Shown here: in pieces, positions 22,606 to 28,891 of the stretch
How positions within the stretch are numbered: the first letter of the stretch is position 1
Layout of the letters: each line of letters starts with the position of its first letter
From: JAJPJQ01 sp036522615
GTDB taxonomy: Bacteria; Desulfobacterota; Binatia; UBA9968
NCBI GenBank assembly: GCA_036522615.1
Contig: DATDFN010000187.1
Location: forward strand, 1-28,891
Length of the DNA: 28,891 bases
Reading direction: 5' to 3'
Position numbers and translations under genes: made by a program
The notes under the pieces: model-generated
What the model was told of the DNA's origin: nothing
The model's input: only the letters and a program-made list of their open reading frames with translations
Databases searched by the model: none

Positions 22606-23864
22606 AAGCCTTACACGAACTGAAGACGGCGGACTTCCGCGGCGACGCGTTCGACGTCGCGCGTATTCGCCGCGATTTTCCCATCCTGCACCAGCGGGTG
22701 CACGGCAAGCCGCTCGTCTACCTGGACAACGCGGCGACGACGCAAAAGCCGCAGGCGGTGATCGACGCCCTCGCGCATTACTATACGACCGACAACGCCA
22801 ACGTGCACCGCGGCGTGCATCTCCTGAGCCAGCGCGCGACCGAGGACTACGAGAACGCGCGCGTGACGGTGCAGAATTTCATCAACGCGGCGGAGAGCTG
22901 CGAAATCATTTTCGTCCGCGGCGCGACCGAAGGCATCAACCTCGTCGCGCAGACTTACGGGCGGGCGAGCGTCGGCGCCGGCGACGAGATCGTCATCAGC
23001 GCGATGGAGCATCATTCCAACATTGTGCCGTGGCAGATGCTCTGCGAGGAGAAGGGCGCCAAGCTCCGCGTCGCGCCGATCAACGATGACGGCGAACTGC
23101 TGCTCGACGAGTACGAGCGGCTGCTCACGCCCAGGACCAAGCTCGTCGCGGTGGCGCACGTCTCCAATGCGCTCGGGACGGTGAATCCGGTCGCGCGCAT
23201 CGTCGAGCTAGCGCACGCGCGCGGCGTCCCGGTGCTGGTCGACGGCGCGCAGGCGGCCCCCCACTTGAAAATCGACGTGCAGGCCTTAAATTGTGATTTT
23301 TACGTCTTTTCGAGCCACAAGGTATTCGGGCCGACCGGTTTCGGCGTTCTTTACGGCAAGAAGGCGCTGCTGGAGAAGATGCCGCCATATCAGGGTGGCG
23401 GCGACATGATCCTCTCCGTCAGTTTCGAGAAAACCGTATATAACGCGCTGCCTTACAAGTTTGAGGCCGGCACGCCGCATATCGCCGGCGCGGTCGGGCT
23501 GGCTCAGGCGATTCACTACTTGTCCGGTATCGGTTTCGACGCTATTATGGCATATGAAGCCGGGCTCTTGGCTTACGCGACGGCGAAAGTCGGCGCGATC
23601 CCGGGAGTCAAGATTATCGGCACCGCCAAAGAGAAAGCCGGCGTTATATCCTTCGTAATGGACAACGCGCACGCGCACGACGTCGGCACCATTCTGGATC
23701 AGGAGGGGGTCGCCATTCGCACCGGCCATCATTGCGCCATGCCGCTGATGGAACGCTTCGGGCTTCCGGCGACCGCGCGCGCGTCGCTCGCGTTCTATAA
23801 TACGAAAGAGGAAATCGATACGCTGGCGGCGGCGATCGTCAAAGTGCGGGAGGTATTCGGCTGA
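22599..23864 (+). CDS. sufS: SufS-type cysteine desulfurase
   Basis: A 421-residue PLP enzyme that takes sulfur from cysteine for cluster assembly, leaving a persulfide on its catalytic cysteine. The PLP lysine is K241 in SSHKVFGPTGFGVLYGK. The catalytic cysteine is C379 in RTGHHCAMPLM, in the short-loop group II (SufS) context. YLDNAATTQKPQAVI and the His-rich MEHHSN segment are normal. The ATG at 22599 overlaps the end of sufD; the longer upstream frame is a shadow within sufD. Sulfur goes to SufU, encoded directly downstream. Confidence 0.97.
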   Translation: MVKALHELKTADFRGDAFDVARIRRDFPILHQRVHGKPLVYLDNAATTQKPQAVIDALAHYYTTDNANVHRGVHLLSQRATEDYENARVTVQNFINAAESCEIIFVRGATEGINLVAQTYGRASVGAGDEIVISAMEHHSNIVPWQMLCEEKGAKLRVAPINDDGELLLDEYERLLTPRTKLVAVAHVSNALGTVNPVARIVELAHARGVPVLVDGAQAAPHLKIDVQALNCDFYVFSSHKVFGPTGFGVLYGKKALLEKMPPYQGGGDMILSVSFEKTVYNALPYKFEAGTPHIAGAVGLAQAIHYLSGIGFDAIMAYEAGLLAYATAKVGAIPGVKIIGTAKEKAGVISFVMDNAHAHDVGTILDQEGVAIRTGHHCAMPLMERFGLPATARASLAFYNTKEEIDTLAAAIVKVREVFG

Positions 23865-24307
23865 TGTCCGATCTGCGCGATCTGTACCAGGAGACGATCC
23901 TGGACCACAACAAGCGGCCGCGTAACTTCAAGAAGCTCGAAGACGCGAACCGCAGCGCGGACGGCTACAACCCGCTCTGCGGCGACAAGGTGAAAATTTA
24001 CGTCCGCGTCGAGGACGGGCGCGTGCAGGATCTGAGCTTCGAGGGCTCGGGCTGCGCAATCTCGAAAGCCTCGGCGTCCGTAATGACCGAGAGCCTCAAG
24101 GGCAAATCGGTCCAGGAGGTCGAGTCGATTTTCAAGCGCTTCCGCGACCTCGTAATGGGGAAGGCGGGAGAGGCCGACGATTTGGGCAAGCTCGTCGTTT
24201 TTTCCGGCGTGTGCGAGTTTCCGACGCGCGTGAAATGCGCGACGCTCGCCTGGCACGCGCTGCAGGCGGCGCTCCAGGAAAATAAAGAAGCGGTTTCGAC
24301 GGAGTGA
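23864..24307 (+). CDS. sufU: SufU-type sulfur-transfer/scaffold protein
   Basis: A 147-residue IscU-superfamily protein. Ligand residues are C39-x-D41 (NPLCGD), C64 (GSGCAIS) and C125 (RVKCATLAW). The insertion of about 20 residues before the last cysteine (FRDLVMGKAGEADDLGKL) marks SufU, the zinc-dependent sulfur acceptor of SufS, rather than IscU. It shares a single base with the sufS stop (TGATG), so translation is coupled. Confidence 0.95.
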   Translation: MSDLRDLYQETILDHNKRPRNFKKLEDANRSADGYNPLCGDKVKIYVRVEDGRVQDLSFEGSGCAISKASASVMTESLKGKSVQEVESIFKRFRDLVMGKAGEADDLGKLVVFSGVCEFPTRVKCATLAWHALQAALQENKEAVSTE

Positions 24308-24312
24308 TATTC

Positions 24313-24639
24313 ATGGCCGATGCGACACCCAACCCGGTGGTGATCGAGGCCGAGGTGATCGAGGCGCTGCGTAACGTCTTCGATCCCGAGATCCCGGTGA
24401 ATATTTACGAGCTCGGACTCATCTACGAGATCAAAGTCGAGGAGTCCGGCGCCGTGATGATCCGTATGACGCTCACCGCCCCGAGCTGCCCCGCGGCGCA
24501 ATCGCTGCCGGGCGAGGTGAATGAGCGGGTTAAGCAGATACCCGGCGTTACCGACGTCAACGTGGACGTCGTCTGGGACCCGCCGTGGGATCCGAGCCGC
24601 ATGACCGAGGCCGCGCGCCTCCAGCTCGGGATGCTGTGA
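24313..24639 (+). CDS. sufT: SufT-like MIP18/DUF59 iron-sulfur maturation protein
   Basis: A 108-residue MIP18-family protein: VIEALRNVFDPEIPVNIYELGLIYEI at the start and TLTAPSCPAAQSLP with conserved C59. In Gram-positive and many other suf operons this is SufT, which helps load clusters into target proteins; homologues also include PaaD. The ATG at 24313 has GGAG eight bases upstream. Its TGA overlaps a candidate rpoD start (TGATG at 24637-24641). Confidence 0.92.
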   Translation: MADATPNPVVIEAEVIEALRNVFDPEIPVNIYELGLIYEIKVEESGAVMIRMTLTAPSCPAAQSLPGEVNERVKQIPGVTDVNVDVVWDPPWDPSRMTEAARLQLGML

Positions 24640-24677
24640 TGAGCAGCGGGGAAAAAACCGGGGGGACAGGGGGAAAC

Positions 24678-26204
24678 ATGGAGCGGGAATTTCCGTTCGA
24701 AGAAAAAGAAGACGAAAAGAATACAGGGGGCGAAAGCCTCTTGGACGACGCGGCGCTCGAGCCCGAGATCGAAGACCTCGAGGAGGGCGAGCTGCTCGTC
24801 ACCGAAGACGCCGAGTCCGAAGACAAAGAAGAAGACCCGGAGATCGAGCGCATCCAGAAGAGCAGCGATCCGATCGCGCTCTATCTGCGCGAGATCGGTT
24901 CCGTGCCGCTGTTGACGCGCGAGCAGGAAGTCTCGCTGGCGAAGCAGATCGAGGAAGGCGAACAGCAGGTGCTCGCCGCGGTGCTGTCCGCGCCGGCGGC
25001 GTTCCGCGCCGTTTTGGCGAAGGCGAAGCAGGTGCAAGCCGGGCAGGCGAGCGTATCCGAGTTGCTCGCTCACGAGGACGCGGGCGAGGGCGGCACGGCC
25101 GCCGGCAGCCTGGCCGAAAAGCACTTTCTCAAAGCGGCGCAGAGGCTCCGCCCGACGGCGAAGAGCTACGATCGGATCGCGAAGGAGCTGTCGCGCCAGC
25201 GCATCGCCAAGAAGCGCCGCGAGCGGCTCGAAGCGCTGCTCGCGAAGAAGCGCGCCGAGATCAGCGCCGCGCTGATCGAGTTCCACCTGGGCAAGGCCTT
25301 CGTGGAAAGCCTCGCGCAGCGCATGCGCCAGGTCGACCGGCGCATCGCCGAGATGGAGTCGGGCTTCGCGGCGGCCAAGCCGCACGAGAAAAAACACCGC
25401 CTGGCGGAGATCGAGCGGGCCGAGAAGGAGAGCGAGATGTCCGCCGCCGAGGTCAAGGACAAGGCGCGGTCGATCCGCGAAGGCGAGGCCAAGGCGAACC
25501 AGGCGAAGAAGGTGTTAACGGAGTCGAACCTGCGGCTCGTCATCACGATCGCGAAGAAGTACGCCAACCGCGGCCTGCCGTTCCTCGACATGGTGCAAGA
25601 AGGCAACATCGGCCTGATGCGGGCGGTCGAGAAGTTCGACTACCGCCTCGGCTATCGTTTCTCGACTTACGCGACGTGGTGGATCCGCCAGTCGATCACG
25701 CGTGACATCCACAACTCCGCGCGCACGATCCGGCTGCCGGTTCACGTGATCGAGGACCGCAACCGCCTACTCCGCACCGTGCACTATCTGCTCCGCAAGC
25801 TCGGCCGCGAGCCGCGCCCGGAGGAGATCGCCGGGGAGATGGGGCTCGAAGTCGAAGAGGTCAAGCGCATGCTCGGCCTCGTCGGCGAGCCGGTCTCGCT
25901 CAGCACGCCGATCGGCGACGACGGCGAGAGCCGCCTCGAGGATCTCGTCGAGGACCGCCACTCGCCCAAGCCGATGGACCAGGCGATGGACGCGCACCTC
26001 CACGCGCAGATCCGTAAGGCGCTCGCGACTCTGCCGCCGCGGCAGGAGAAGGTGATTCGTATGCGCTTCGGCGTCGGCGAGCCGCGCGATTACACGCTGG
26101 AAGAGCTGGGCGACAAGTTCTCCGTCACGCGCGAGCGCATCCGCCAGATCGAGGCGACGGCGCTCAGAAGGCTGCGCTCGCCGTTCCGGGCGCTGAAGAA
26201 CTAG
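24678..26204 (+). CDS. rpoD: RNA polymerase primary sigma factor (RpoD-like)
   Basis: About 508 residues from ATG 24678, chosen because AGGGGGA lies just upstream; an alternative ATG at 24639 overlaps the sufT stop and adds 13 residues. A short acidic N-terminal segment (residues 1-60) is followed by region 1.2 (DPIALYLREIGSVPLLTREQE, 64-84), a non-conserved helical insert (about 95-275), and region 2 with NLRLVITIAKKY, GNIGLMRAVEKFDYRLGYRFS and TYATWWIRQSI. Region 3 and region 4.2 (VTRERIRQIEATALRRLR) follow. The segment after region 2.4 reads HNSARTIRLPVH where primary sigma factors usually read DQARTIRIPVH. It is the last gene of the suf operon and ends before a strong terminator. Most likely the major sigma factor. 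Confidence 0.93.
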   Translation: MEREFPFEEKEDEKNTGGESLLDDAALEPEIEDLEEGELLVTEDAESEDKEEDPEIERIQKSSDPIALYLREIGSVPLLTREQEVSLAKQIEEGEQQVLAAVLSAPAAFRAVLAKAKQVQAGQASVSELLAHEDAGEGGTAAGSLAEKHFLKAAQRLRPTAKSYDRIAKELSRQRIAKKRRERLEALLAKKRAEISAALIEFHLGKAFVESLAQRMRQVDRRIAEMESGFAAAKPHEKKHRLAEIERAEKESEMSAAEVKDKARSIREGEAKANQAKKVLTESNLRLVITIAKKYANRGLPFLDMVQEGNIGLMRAVEKFDYRLGYRFSTYATWWIRQSITRDIHNSARTIRLPVHVIEDRNRLLRTVHYLLRKLGREPRPEEIAGEMGLEVEEVKRMLGLVGEPVSLSTPIGDDGESRLEDLVEDRHSPKPMDQAMDAHLHAQIRKALATLPPRQEKVIRMRFGVGEPRDYTLEELGDKFSVTRERIRQIEATALRRLRSPFRALKN

Positions 26205-26213
26205 ATAATCTGG

Positions 26214-26234
26214 ATTCCCGCCTCTTGCGGGAAT
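26214..26234. repeat. dRS3/REP-like palindrome downstream of rpoD
   Basis: ATTCCCGC-CTCTT-GCGGGAAT, a perfect 8-bp stem, ten bases after the rpoD stop. The ATTCCC-N-GGGAAT layout resembles short dispersed palindromes such as Neisseria dRS3. No T-run follows, so it is not itself a terminator. Only one copy was noticed in this window. Confidence 0.45.
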
Positions 26235-26241
26235 GATTCAG

Positions 26242-26279
26242 AAGGGCGGTGCAGATTTAATCGGCGCCGCCCTTTTTTT
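26242..26279 (+). terminator. Intrinsic terminator of the suf-rpoD operon
   Basis: AAGGGCGG (26242-26249) pairs with CCGCCCTT (26267-26274). The stem extends inward through TGC/GCG with one G-U pair, and is followed by a run of seven T (26273-26279). Confidence 0.88.
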
Positions 26280-26444
26280 GCCCTCTAGCCCTCAGGTAAA
26301 TACTTCCACACGTTGCAGTAGTTCCCCTTATTTCTGTTGACCGTATCGACGGTAATAATGCTGCTGTGATGCTGCGTTCTCGTAGATGCGCCATTGCCGC
26401 TTCTTCGAACCGGCTGAGTCGAAAGCTGGCGGCCGCCGGCGCGG

Positions 26445-26450
26445 TATAAT
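26445..26450 (+). promoter_or_regulatory. Consensus -10 box before the GNAT-methyltransferase gene
   Basis: TATAAT at 26445-26450. No good -35 is seen 16-18 bases upstream. A start near 26457 would place the GTG at 26472 fifteen bases downstream and the ATG at 26505 about 48 bases downstream. Confidence 0.35.
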
Positions 26451-26504
26451 CAGCAACCCGGGACCTGAGCAGTGCATCAGCGCTCGCACTCCAACGAGAC
26501 GAAA

Positions 26505-28100
26505 ATGGCCGCTCAGCGGCTGGCGGCTCTAGCCGGCCGCGCGGCGCGCCTCTTGCGGGAGGGAGGTGCGCGCCACCTCTTCTACCGCGCCATCAACAAA
26601 ATACACGCCGGCCTCCTCGATTCGGGGACCGTTAGCTTCTTCGTGCGCGATCTTACAAAGGACGCTGACGACGGGCCGCGGTCGAATCTCCCATGCGAGG
26701 TGCGCCTCGCGACACCGGCGGACGCCGCGCTGATCGCCGACGGAAGACCGTCGCTCGGCGCGGCTGCGGTCGCGAAGCGCTTCGCCCGGGGCGATCGGTG
26801 CTTCATCGCGGCGGACGCCAAGGGCAGGGTCGTGCATTGCCGCTGGGTCGCGACAGCGGCGGAAATCCCGGAGCTGGACATGGATCTGATCCTGTGGCCC
26901 GGCGAGGCCTATTTCTACGACGGCTACACGCGGCCGGATGCGCGCGCACGCGGCGTCGACGCCGCTGTTCGCACGCACATCTTTCGCTGGCTTCGCTCCG
27001 CCGGCTACAAGCGCGCCTACTCGTACGTCCGCGGCGACAATCCCGTCGGTTTCCGCGCGGCGGCGCGCCTGCAGCGGCGCGTGGGCAAACTCGCCTATTT
27101 TAAGCCGCGCGGCGGCCGCACGGTCGTCTTCGGCGGCCGACAGCCGGCGCTTCCGCTGCTGCTGCCGCGGTCGTTCTCACCGTCCGAGCGGACGGAGCGG
27201 CAACTGCGCGCCGAAAAGTCGCGCGCGTGGTTTCAGGACTGGCTCAAGCGGCCGCTGCCCCAGCGTTCCACCGGCTTCCACGCGATGCCGCCGGAATATT
27301 TTCGCGCCACCGCCGATTTCATCTCCAAGGCGCTCGATCTCGATCCGGCGAAGGACGTCGTGCTCGACGTCGGATGCGACAGTGCCATGGTGAGCCGCTT
27401 CGTGGCGCCGCGGTGCGCGGGGTTTGTGGGCACCGACTTCATGCCCGGACTGCTCATCGATGCGCCGCGCGACGCGGTGGAAACGGCGCCCGGCCGGCCC
27501 GGCGCTTTCGCCGCCGCCGACGGGCGCCAGCTGCCGTATCGATCGGGGACGTTCACGAAAGCGTATTGCTGCGCCGTCATCCACGTGCTCGCCAGCCGCG
27601 AAGACGGCATCCGTATGATCAACGAGATCGTGCGCGTCTGCCGGCCGGGCGGGCAGGTCCTGATCTCCAGCGTTCCGGACACGGCGAAGCGGTTCGCGGC
27701 GTTTGGCGAGCTATGGCAGACGGCCGGGGCCGTCGAGAAGATTCGCCTGCTCGCCGCGCATGCGCTGCCCGAGCGGGCGCGCAAAGTTTTGCGGCGCCTG
27801 ACCGGCATCAGCCGCCGCGACCCGATCGTGCTGCTGGAGTACGACCTAAAGTGGCTGAAAAGCGCTTTGACCGCGCACTCGCTGGAGTGCCGAATCGTCG
27901 ATTTTCCCGATAGCTATCCGAGCCGGGATTTCCGGCGCACGCGCTCCAGCCTTTTGATCAGCGTGCCCGCGGAGGCCCCTGTTCCGGCGCCGGCCCGCGC
28001 CGCGGAAAGAGCGCGGGTATGGACGTTCGGTGCATGGGTGCCGCTCGTCGATCAATTAACCGATCAATTGTTCATGCTCACATCGCTCATCTTCACGTGA
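26505..28100 (+). CDS. GNAT acetyltransferase-SAM methyltransferase fusion
   Basis: A 531-residue two-domain protein from ATG 26505; GTG at 26472 would add 11 residues, and neither start has a strong ribosome binding site. Residues about 60-215 look like a GNAT fold (CEVRLATPADAALIADG, YTRPDARARGVDAAVRTHIF, SAGYKRAYSYVRGDNPVGFRAA). Residues about 260-475 form a class I methyltransferase: motif I VVLDVGCDSAMVSRF (285-299), FVGTDFMPGLL, AAADGRQLPYRSGTF, EIVRVCRPGGQVLISSVP. Motif I lacks the usual second glycine (DVGCDSA instead of DxGCGxG), so SAM binding may be altered. Substrates are unknown; N-acylation and methylation of a sugar or peptide is a guess. It stands alone after the rpoD terminator. 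Confidence 0.75.
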   Translation: MAAQRLAALAGRAARLLREGGARHLFYRAINKIHAGLLDSGTVSFFVRDLTKDADDGPRSNLPCEVRLATPADAALIADGRPSLGAAAVAKRFARGDRCFIAADAKGRVVHCRWVATAAEIPELDMDLILWPGEAYFYDGYTRPDARARGVDAAVRTHIFRWLRSAGYKRAYSYVRGDNPVGFRAAARLQRRVGKLAYFKPRGGRTVVFGGRQPALPLLLPRSFSPSERTERQLRAEKSRAWFQDWLKRPLPQRSTGFHAMPPEYFRATADFISKALDLDPAKDVVLDVGCDSAMVSRFVAPRCAGFVGTDFMPGLLIDAPRDAVETAPGRPGAFAAADGRQLPYRSGTFTKAYCCAVIHVLASREDGIRMINEIVRVCRPGGQVLISSVPDTAKRFAAFGELWQTAGAVEKIRLLAAHALPERARKVLRRLTGISRRDPIVLLEYDLKWLKSALTAHSLECRIVDFPDSYPSRDFRRTRSSLLISVPAEAPVPAPARAAERARVWTFGAWVPLVDQLTDQLFMLTSLIFT

Positions 28101-28105
28101 GCGAT
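28082..28105 (+). other. Stem-loop over the stop codon of the GNAT-methyltransferase gene
   Basis: ATCGCTCA (28082-28089) and TGAGCGAT (28098-28105) form a perfect 8-bp stem with an 8-base loop, and the second arm contains the TGA stop. No T-run follows; possible termination or mRNA-protection element. Confidence 0.35.
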
Positions 28106-28129
28106 ACGCGGAAAAATAAGAATTCGGTT

Positions 28130-28160
28130 CCCGGTTTCGCGAGGAGTGAGTCAAACCGGG
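28130..28160. other. Inverted repeat between convergent genes
   Basis: CCCGGTTT (28130-28137) and AAACCGGG (28153-28160) with a 15-base loop. Read on the minus strand, it is followed by GAACCGAATTCTTATTTTT, so it could be a weak terminator for the gene ending at 28208. Confidence 0.3.
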
Positions 28161-28207
28161 CAGTGCCGAGGTGTAATCGACGCGGCCCAATTTGTTTGAC
28201 GGGTTAA

Positions 28208-28540
28208 CTAGAGGAGGTGCTCTAGGTCGGTGTCGCCGATTTGCTGGATCGTCCAGCCGCGCATCTCGGCCAGCACTCTTCCGATCTGGCGGCAGGCATC
28301 GGCGTCATCCAACTTGAGACAGCCGACGTATCCGCTGTCGCGATAATCCATGAATACATAAATGCGATTGTCGGGTTTTGCGACGCCGGCTTGGCTTGGA
28401 TCGGCCGCAGAAATTCGGACCTTTTTTAGCACGCCGACCTCGCCGCGAACAGGTTTAGGCTTGCCCTTTCCGGTCCACGACCAGGTCGGCGGCCAAGTAT
28501 GCGTGCCGCGATAAGAGAAAAACGCCATATCGCGCAACAT
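28208..28540 (-). CDS. Small protein of unknown function
   Basis: A 110-residue soluble protein (start at 28540, or at the second Met at 28528). An aromatic-rich N-terminus (MAFFSYRGTHTWPPTWSW) is followed by a basic stretch (GKGKPKPVRGEVGVLKKVRI), then RIYVFMDYRDSGYVGCLKLDDADACRQIGRVLAEMRGW, which looks like a strand-strand-helix unit. No family recognised, no signal peptide, no membrane segment. The coding pattern and a complete frame support a real gene. It is downstream of, and co-directional with, the response regulator at the right edge, 123 bases away. Confidence 0.6.
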   Translation of the reverse strand: MLRDMAFFSYRGTHTWPPTWSWTGKGKPKPVRGEVGVLKKVRISAADPSQAGVAKPDNRIYVFMDYRDSGYVGCLKLDDADACRQIGRVLAEMRGWTIQQIGDTDLEHLL

Positions 28541-28663
28541 GTCTTCGCCATATACCTTAAAACGAGGCTGTCAATAGGGTCCACCCGAAAAGCCGGGGAA
28601 GGATTTTTCGGCGGTACTTTCGGTGTGCGGCTTCGTTGAGAAGGTCGGCGGCGTCGATCCGCT

Positions 28664-28891
28664 CTAAGAGCTGCCCAAAAGCTTCCTGATGCGTGCATCG
28701 AGCTGCGTGTGCGTAAAAGGCTTGACGAGGTGATCGTTGCAGCCGCTGGCGAGGCAGCGGTCGCGGTCCTTATCACGGGCGAGCGCCGTCGCGGCGAGGA
28801 TCGGCGTGTTGTACGTTTGGGGATGCGCGCGAATCCGGGCGGCCGCCTCGAAACCGTCCATCTTCGGCATCAGCATGTCCATGATGACGAC
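28664..28891 (-). CDS. Response-regulator receiver domain (partial)
   Basis: Open to the right edge; the start is outside. The visible C-terminal part of a CheY-like receiver domain includes the phospho-acceptor Asp in VVIMDMLMPKMDGFEA, the conserved Thr in ILAATALA, and the Lys in NDHLVKPF. It ends soon after helix 5 (LDARIRKLLGSS), so no output domain follows in the same frame. It may be a stand-alone receiver or the C-terminal receiver of a hybrid histidine kinase. Its stop (TAG) is at 28664-28666. Confidence 0.9.
   Translation of the reverse strand, partial: VVIMDMLMPKMDGFEAAARIRAHPQTYNTPILAATALARDKDRDRCLASGCNDHLVKPFTHTQLDARIRKLLGSS

Noticed and set aside
24585..24677. Longer N-terminus of the sigma factor
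   Set aside because: The part before 24639 is within sufT; AGGGGGA before 24678 gives a better start, with 24639 kept only as an alternative.
26341..26359. Promoter TTGACC with TAATAAT
   Set aside because: The boxes are only ten bases apart, too close for a sigma-70 promoter.
1..28891. CRISPR arrays, tRNA/rRNA genes, insertion sequences, riboswitches
   Set aside because: No regularly spaced repeats, no tRNA-like cloverleaf with CCA-adjacent arms, no transposase-like protein and no recognised riboswitch core were noticed by eye; a covariance-model scan was not possible.

Overview
This 28.9 kb GC-rich window has the look of a chromosomal contig from an uncultured soil or subsurface Gram-negative bacterium. 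Diderm traits are lipoprotein signal peptides, a c-type haem lipoprotein and periplasmic binding proteins. The mix points to a Desulfobacterota/Binatota/Methylomirabilota/Tectomicrobia-like lineage: orphan solute-binding proteins paired with Rieske oxygenases, an F420-type CofH, an adjacent hisS-aspS pair, and a suf operon ending in rpoD. The taxonomic placement is inference; no rRNA or species marker is present. No tRNA, rRNA, CRISPR array, insertion sequence or prophage was seen, and no gap between genes exceeds 300 bases.

Left part (1-8.2 kb), catabolic accessory region. A haem-c lipoprotein with a carboxypeptidase-regulatory-like domain runs off the left edge on the minus strand. Divergent from it is a plus-strand unit: Rieske oxygenase, iron-type solute-binding protein, small membrane protein, ABM-domain protein. 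A SYLF lipoprotein and a frame-broken TPR gene follow. Facing them is a minus-strand unit: solute-binding protein, second Rieske oxygenase, C-C bond (MCP-type) alpha/beta hydrolase. Neither unit encodes an ABC permease, ATPase, ferredoxin or oxygenase reductase.

Middle part (8.2-13.5 kb). A minus-strand operon carries a DOMON-like protein, a DUF1343 (NamZ/GH171-like) protein and a DegT-family PLP enzyme. Next, an FMN-dependent 2-hydroxy-acid dehydrogenase and an amidohydrolase-2 enzyme diverge from an intergenic region where two predicted promoters share one -10 element.

Right part (13.6-26.3 kb), core genes. These are hisS, aspS (with non-discriminating-type residues), a lipoprotein, a two-TM membrane protein, cofH and def. 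Then comes a tightly overlapped plus-strand operon: Rrf2-type regulator, sufC, sufD, sufS, sufU, sufT, rpoD, closed by a strong intrinsic terminator. sufB is absent from this cluster. A near-consensus promoter overlapped by an inverted repeat precedes the regulator, which suggests Fe-S-responsive autoregulation that would extend to the major sigma factor.

Right end (26.3-28.9 kb). A GNAT-methyltransferase fusion, a small unrecognised protein, and a response-regulator receiver domain cut by the window edge.
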